DNA from: VRUE01 sp035712345
GTDB lineage: Bacteria; Actinomycetota; Thermoleophilia; Solirubrobacterales; 70-9
Assembly (NCBI GenBank): GCA_035712345.1
Contig: DASTAY010000045.1
Coordinates: 124,001 to 188,000, forward strand
DNA: 64,000 nucleotides
Direction of reading: 5' to 3'
Position 1 is the stretch's first letter. Each line of letters begins with the position of its first letter. The notes under the pieces were generated by a model, which saw only the letters and a program-made list of their open reading frames with translations, made no database searches and was not told the DNA's origin. Positions 58,771 to 64,000 of the stretch are shown in pieces. Made by a program: the position numbers and the translations under genes.

Positions 58771-60212
58771 CTCCAGCGGAGGAGTGCGACGTCGCCGTCG
58801 TCGGCGGCGGGGCGGCGGGGCTCTGGACGGCGTTGCGCGCAGCGGAGCAGGGCGCGGCGGTCTGCGTGATCTCGCGCACGCCGCTGTCCCAGAGCGCCAG
58901 CTTCTGGGCCCAGGGCGGCCTCGCCGCCGCGCTCGAGTCGGGCGACTCGCCGGCCCAGCACGAGGCCGACACGATCGCCGCCGGCCGCGGGCTCTGCCGG
59001 CCTTCCGCCGTGCACGCCCTGGTCGAGGAGGCCCCGCAGGCGGTGCTCGAACTGCGCCGGCGGGGCGTCGCCTTCGACCTCGACGAGGCCGGAGAGCTCG
59101 CGCTGGGGCTCGAGGGAGGCCACACCCGGCGTCGCATCGTCCATGCCGGCGGCAGCCAGACCGGCCGTGAGATAACCGCGAAGCTGGCGCAGATGGTCGC
59201 CGCGGAGGCGCGGATCGTCGTCCGCGAGCGGACCTCGGCGGTGGCCCTGTGGAGCGACGGCGAGCGCTGTCACGGCCTGCTGACCGACGGCGGAGCGATC
59301 GCCGCCGCGGCGACCGTGATCGCGACCGGCGGCGCCGCGGCGCTCTGGCAGCGGACCAGCAACCCCCGCGGAGCGATCGGCGCGGGCCCTGTGATCGCAG
59401 CCGCCGCCGGGGCGGACCTGGCCGACCTCGAGTTCTGCCAGTTCCACCCGACCGCGCTCGACCTGCCGGGGAGCCGCTTCGACGGGATGCTGATCACCGA
59501 GGCGGTCAGGGGCGAGGGCGCGACCCTGCTCGATGCCGCCGGGCGGCGCTTCACCGACGAGCTGGCGCCGCGCGACGCGGTCACCGCGGCGATCCTCGAC
59601 CGGACCGAGGCCGACGCGGGCGCCGGGGTCCGCCTCGACCTGCGCCAGATCGACCCGGCGCGCTTTCCCAGCGTCTTCGACTCGCTGCGCGAGGCGGGCC
59701 TCGACCCCGCCGATGGCCCGATCCCAGTCGCCCCCGCCGCCCATTACACGATGGGCGGCATCGCGGTCGACCTCGACGGGCGCTCGTCTCTGCCCGGCCT
59801 CTTCGCGGTCGGCGAGTGCTCGTGCACCGGCCTGCACGGCGCCAACCGGCTCGCCTCGAACTCGCTCAGCGAGTGCTTCGTCTTCGGCGCCCGCGCAGCC
59901 CGCGCGGCGCTGGACGAGGAGGCGCCGGCCGCTCGCCCGGAGCCCGGCGAGTGGCGCTTCGCGCCACCGACCGAGGCGACCCGCGAAGCGGTCTGGCGGC
60001 TGGCCGGCCCGCTGCGACGCGCCGAGCAGCTGCGCGAGCTGCGCGCCGACCCCTATCCGCTGGCCGCGGCGGTCGCCGCCTGCGCGCTGGAGCGGGAGGA
60101 GTCCCGTGGCGGTCACCTGCGCGCCGACCGCCCCGCGATCGACCCCGAGCTCGACGGCCTCCACATCGTCCGCGGCCCCGGCGGCGAGACCCGCCGCGAA
60201 GCATGGCGCTGA
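58767..60212 (+). CDS. nadB: L-aspartate oxidase
   Basis: 481 residues if read from ATA 58767. It oxidises L-aspartate to iminoaspartate for NAD synthesis. FAD motif CDVAVVGGGAAGLWTALRAAEQG, then SFWAQGGLAAALESGDSPAQHEADT, HTRRRIVHAGGSQTG, FCQFHPTALDLPG, LITEAVRGEGATLLD and VGECSCTGLHGANRLASNSLSECFVFG are all present. No ATG, GTG or TTG is in frame before the FAD motif; TTG 58833 lies past it. ATA 58767 overlaps the upstream stop as ATAG, so a rare coupled start is possible; otherwise an error or a start further up. Confidence 0.88.
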   Translation: MAPAEECDVAVVGGGAAGLWTALRAAEQGAAVCVISRTPLSQSASFWAQGGLAAALESGDSPAQHEADTIAAGRGLCRPSAVHALVEEAPQAVLELRRRGVAFDLDEAGELALGLEGGHTRRRIVHAGGSQTGREITAKLAQMVAAEARIVVRERTSAVALWSDGERCHGLLTDGGAIAAAATVIATGGAAALWQRTSNPRGAIGAGPVIAAAAGADLADLEFCQFHPTALDLPGSRFDGMLITEAVRGEGATLLDAAGRRFTDELAPRDAVTAAILDRTEADAGAGVRLDLRQIDPARFPSVFDSLREAGLDPADGPIPVAPAAHYTMGGIAVDLDGRSSLPGLFAVGECSCTGLHGANRLASNSLSECFVFGARAARAALDEEAPAARPEPGEWRFAPPTEATREAVWRLAGPLRRAEQLRELRADPYPLAAAVAACALEREESRGGHLRADRPAIDPELDGLHIVRGPGGETRREAWR

Positions 60213-60232
60213 GCAGACCCCGAGCTTCGACT

Positions 60233-60279
60233 GCGCCGTAGAGGTTTGGTCCGATATCCGGACCAAACCTCTACGGCGC
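60233..60279. repeat. R2 hairpin, copy 3, between nadB and hyuA
   Basis: The 21-base arms (60233-60253, beginning GCGCCGTAGAGGTTTGG; and 60259-60279) are perfect complements around ATATC. It shares its right half with 7128-7172 and both halves, with paired changes, with 41322-41358. It lies 20 bases after the nadB stop and 17 bases before the hyuA start, so it could terminate nadB, though no T-run follows. Confidence 0.9.
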
Positions 60280-60296
60280 TCGGTAGCGTCGGGGGG

Positions 60297-62317
60297 ATGC
60301 TGCTCGGAGTCGACGTGGGCGGGACCTTCACCGACGCCGTCCTCTTCGACGGCGAGGCCGTCCACACCGCGAAGCTGCCGACGACGCCGGAGGACCAGTC
60401 GGCGGGCGTGATCGCCGCCGTCGAAGCGGTGCTGGGCCGGGCCGGCGCCACCGCCGGGGAGGTCGAGTCCTTCGCCCACGGGATGACCGTCGGGACCAAC
60501 GCGCTGCTCGAGGAAAGCGGCGCGCGGACGGCGCTGGTCGCCACCGCGGGCTTTGCCGACCTGCTCGAGATCGGTCGCCAGGAGCGGCCCGAGCTCTACC
60601 GCCTCTGCTGCCCGAAGCCGGCGCCGCTGGTCGAGCCGGAGCTGCGCTTCGAGGCGCTCGAGCGGGTCGGGCCGGACGGCGAGATCGAGCCGCTCGCCGA
60701 CGGTGAGGCGGCGCGGCTGGCGGCGCTGATCGACGACAGCGGCGCCGAGGCCGTCGCGATCTGCCTGCTCTTCTCCTATCTCGACCCCGCCCACGAGCGG
60801 GCGATCGCCGAGCACCTGCGGCGCGAGCTGCCCGACCTGCACGTCTCGGCGTCACACGAGGTCCTGCCCCGCTTTCGCGAGTACGAGCGCTGCTCGACGA
60901 CGACGATCGACGCCTACCTCTCCCCCCTGCTCGGTCGCTACCTGGGACGTCTGGGCGAGGCCGCCGCGCAGGCCGGTCTGCCGCAACCGCTCGTGATGCA
61001 GTCCTCGGGCGGCGTCGCGACGGCCGAGGACGCGGCCCGCGCCGGAGCCTGGAGCGTCCTCTCCGGCCCGGCCGGGGGCGCGGTCGGGGCGGCCCTGCTC
61101 GCCCGCGCCGCAGGAGACGGTGACGCGCTCGGCCTCGACATGGGCGGCACCTCGTGCGACGTCTGCGTGATCGAAGCGGGCGAGGTGCGAAGGACCGACT
61201 CGCGCCAGATCGGCGGCCGCACGATCCAGCTGCCGATGGTCGACGTCCACACGGTCGGCGCCGGCGGGGGCTCGATCGGCTGGCGCGACCCCGGCGGCGC
61301 GCTGCGGGTCGGACCGCGCTCGGCCGGGGCCGTGCCCGGGCCCGCCTGCTACGGCCGCGGGGGAAGCGAGCCGACCGTCACCGACGCCAACCTCGTGCTC
61401 GGCAACCTCGCCGCCGCTTCGACCCTGGCCGGCGGCGTCGCGCTCGACGTCGACGCGGCCCGCAGCGCGATCGCGGGCCTTGCCGACGTCCTCGGCCTCG
61501 ACGAGCTGCAGGCCGCCGAGGGAATCGTGCGCGTCGCCAACCAGGAGATGGGGCGGGCGCTGCGCGTCGTCACCGTCGAGCGCGGCATCGACCCGCGCGG
61601 CTTCGCCCTGCTCCCCTTCGGCGGCGCCGGGCCGATGCACGCGGCGGCGATCGCCGCCGAGCTGGGCATCGGACGAATCCTCTGCCCGCGCGCCGGCGGA
61701 GTCCTCTCCGCCCTCGGGCTCTGCGCCTCGGACCTGCGCCGCGACACGACCCGCACGGTGATGCTGAGCGGGGACGAGCTCAGCGCCGATCGGGTCGCGG
61801 CCGAGGTCGACGAGCTGATCGGGTCGCTCGACGGCGCCACCGACGGCGGCGAGCCCGAAGCGATCTACGAACTGCGCTACGCCGGCCAGGCATTCGAGCT
61901 GCCGGTGCCGGGCAGCGTCCATCCCGACCCGGCGGACCTCGCCGCGCGCTTCGAGGAGGAGCACGAGCGCCGCTACGGCCACCGCGACCCCGACGGGGAG
62001 GTCGTCCTCGTCCACATCCGACTCGCGCTGGTGAGGGCAGGCCCGCGGCCGCGACTCTCAGCGGCATCGGAGGGCGACCTGGAGGAGGCCGGCCGCGAGG
62101 TCCGCTTCGACGGCGAATGGGTCGAGACGCGCGTCCTGCGCGGCGAGCCGTCCACCGGCCTGCGAGCTGAGGGCCCGGTGGTCTTCGAGCTGCCCGAGGC
62201 GACCTTCGTCGTCCCACCCGGCTGGAGCGCCGAGGTCGACGACGCGGGCACGATCCACGCCGAGATGTGGCGAGTTACCCCCCCAAATACGGGGGGTAAC
62301 TCGCCACAGGGCGGACG

Positions 62318-62321
<4 letters not shown>
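60297..62321 (+). CDS. hyuA: hydantoinase/oxoprolinase family subunit A
   Basis: 674 residues from ATG 60297 with GGGGGG as SD. It is an ATP-dependent N-methylhydantoinase A/5-oxoprolinase-type enzyme. N-terminal ASKHA-fold block MLLGVDVGGTFTDAVLFDG, SFAHGMTVGTNALLEESGARTALVATAGFADLLEIGRQ, middle LGLDMGGTSCDVCVIEAG and DVHTVGAGGGSIGW, late LLPFGGAGPMHAAAIAAELGIGRILCPRAGGVLSALGL. The substrate may be a hydantoin, acetophenone-type ketone or acetone. The last residues (WRVTPPNTGGNSPQGGR) are coded by a palindrome. Confidence 0.92.
62266..62308. repeat. 18-bp perfect hairpin at the 3' end of hyuA
   Basis: TGTGGCGAGTTACCCCCC (62266-62283) pairs exactly with GGGGGGTAACTCGCCACA (62291-62308), loop CAAATAC. 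It is inside the last 20 codons of hyuA and ends 10 bases before the hyuB ATG. It adds a low-complexity tail to HyuA. Folding in mRNA could control hyuB translation. Confidence 0.88.
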
Positions 62322-63847
<1,526 letters not shown>

Positions 63848-63868
63848 GCTGATCAACCGACCGTTAAT

Positions 63869-63897
63869 TTGGCGATTCGAGCCACCTGGTCTAGAAT
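63869..63897 (+). promoter_or_regulatory. candidate sigma-70-type promoter at the window edge
   Basis: TTGGCG (63869-63874) and TAGAAT (63892-63897) are separated by 17 bases, a near-ideal -35/-10 pair, after the hyuB stop. The remaining 100 bases to the window end hold no open frame that I can identify and probably form the leader of the next gene. Confidence 0.5.
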
Positions 63898-64000
63898 GCG
63901 CGGCCTTGGGCGGGGCTCTCGCCTGGACAGGGGTCCAAGGCGCCAACCTCCCAGTCAAATGACTTACCGGCCTTAGCTGGACGACTTGATATGCCGATCG

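Overview
This is a 64-kb stretch of a very GC-rich bacterial chromosome. Protein content points to an actinobacterium: GuaB3-type IMP dehydrogenase, a CtaD-like oxidase with an extra N-terminal region, caa3-type accessory genes, Flp-type pilin and PfkB-type sugar kinase. The mix looks like Thermoleophilia (Solirubrobacterales or Gaiellales), but that placement is inference from gene content and style, not from a marker gene. Genes are packed tightly, many with ATGA, GTGA or TGATG start/stop overlaps. I saw no tRNA, rRNA, CRISPR array or transposase, and no gene-free stretch longer than about 300 bases.

Layout. 1-2 kb: end of a NUDIX hydrolase, 1-Cys peroxiredoxin and two small minus-strand genes. 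1.7-7.1 kb: fatty or aryl acyl-CoA degradation (thiolase, class IV aminotransferase, acyl-CoA dehydrogenase, enoyl-CoA hydratase, 3-hydroxyacyl-CoA dehydrogenase). 7.1-12 kb: UBP zinc finger, a repeat-built coiled-coil membrane protein, greA, trxB and two membrane proteins. 12-23.3 kb: a respiratory block. On the plus strand lie a second, unusual coxB/coxA pair, ctaB, two small membrane proteins, a dihaem cytochrome c and ctaA. On the minus strand lies the canonical coxB-coxA-(USP-like)-coxC operon. 23.4-31.4 kb: glycosyltransferase, amidase with a small partner, an ABC-2 exporter and a GH63-like glycosidase. 31.4-43.1 kb, mostly minus strand: infA, cca, alr, CBS, NAD(P)HX repair, DUF3352 lipoprotein, glmS, glmM, rpsI and rplM, with a broken fic gene on the plus strand. 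43.2-51 kb: Fur-family regulator with ZIP transporter, then guaA, guaB3, PfkB kinase, D,D-carboxypeptidase, LysM protein and HU. 51-57 kb: tldE/tldD, small signalling-like genes, CDF transporter, rdgB, rph and a pilin. 57-64 kb: glycosyltransferase, coiled-coil protein, nadB and hyuA/hyuB.

Two things stand out. First, the oxidase pair at 12.05-14.43 kb keeps the full fold of subunits II and I but has lost nearly every metal ligand: five of six CuA residues, the haem a ligands and all three CuB histidines. The canonical pair 6 kb away keeps its ligands. This looks like a non-catalytic heme-copper oxidase homologue that is nevertheless kept intact as an open two-gene operon beside haem A biosynthesis genes.

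Second, the window carries several dispersed structured repeat families. R1 is an 87-bp (29-codon) palindromic element with three copies. Two are inserted in frame, one in the N-terminal extension of ribosomal protein S9 and one at the signal peptide of a D,D-carboxypeptidase; the third sits just before guaA. Its stems show compensatory base changes between copies. R2 is a hairpin with three copies, one inside glmM. R3 is a 50-bp element found directly upstream of start codons. R4 is an 89-bp element found directly after stop codons. Further long perfect hairpins sit at gene ends. The R1 pattern recalls the Rickettsia palindromic elements that invade coding sequence, but I do not recognise this family.
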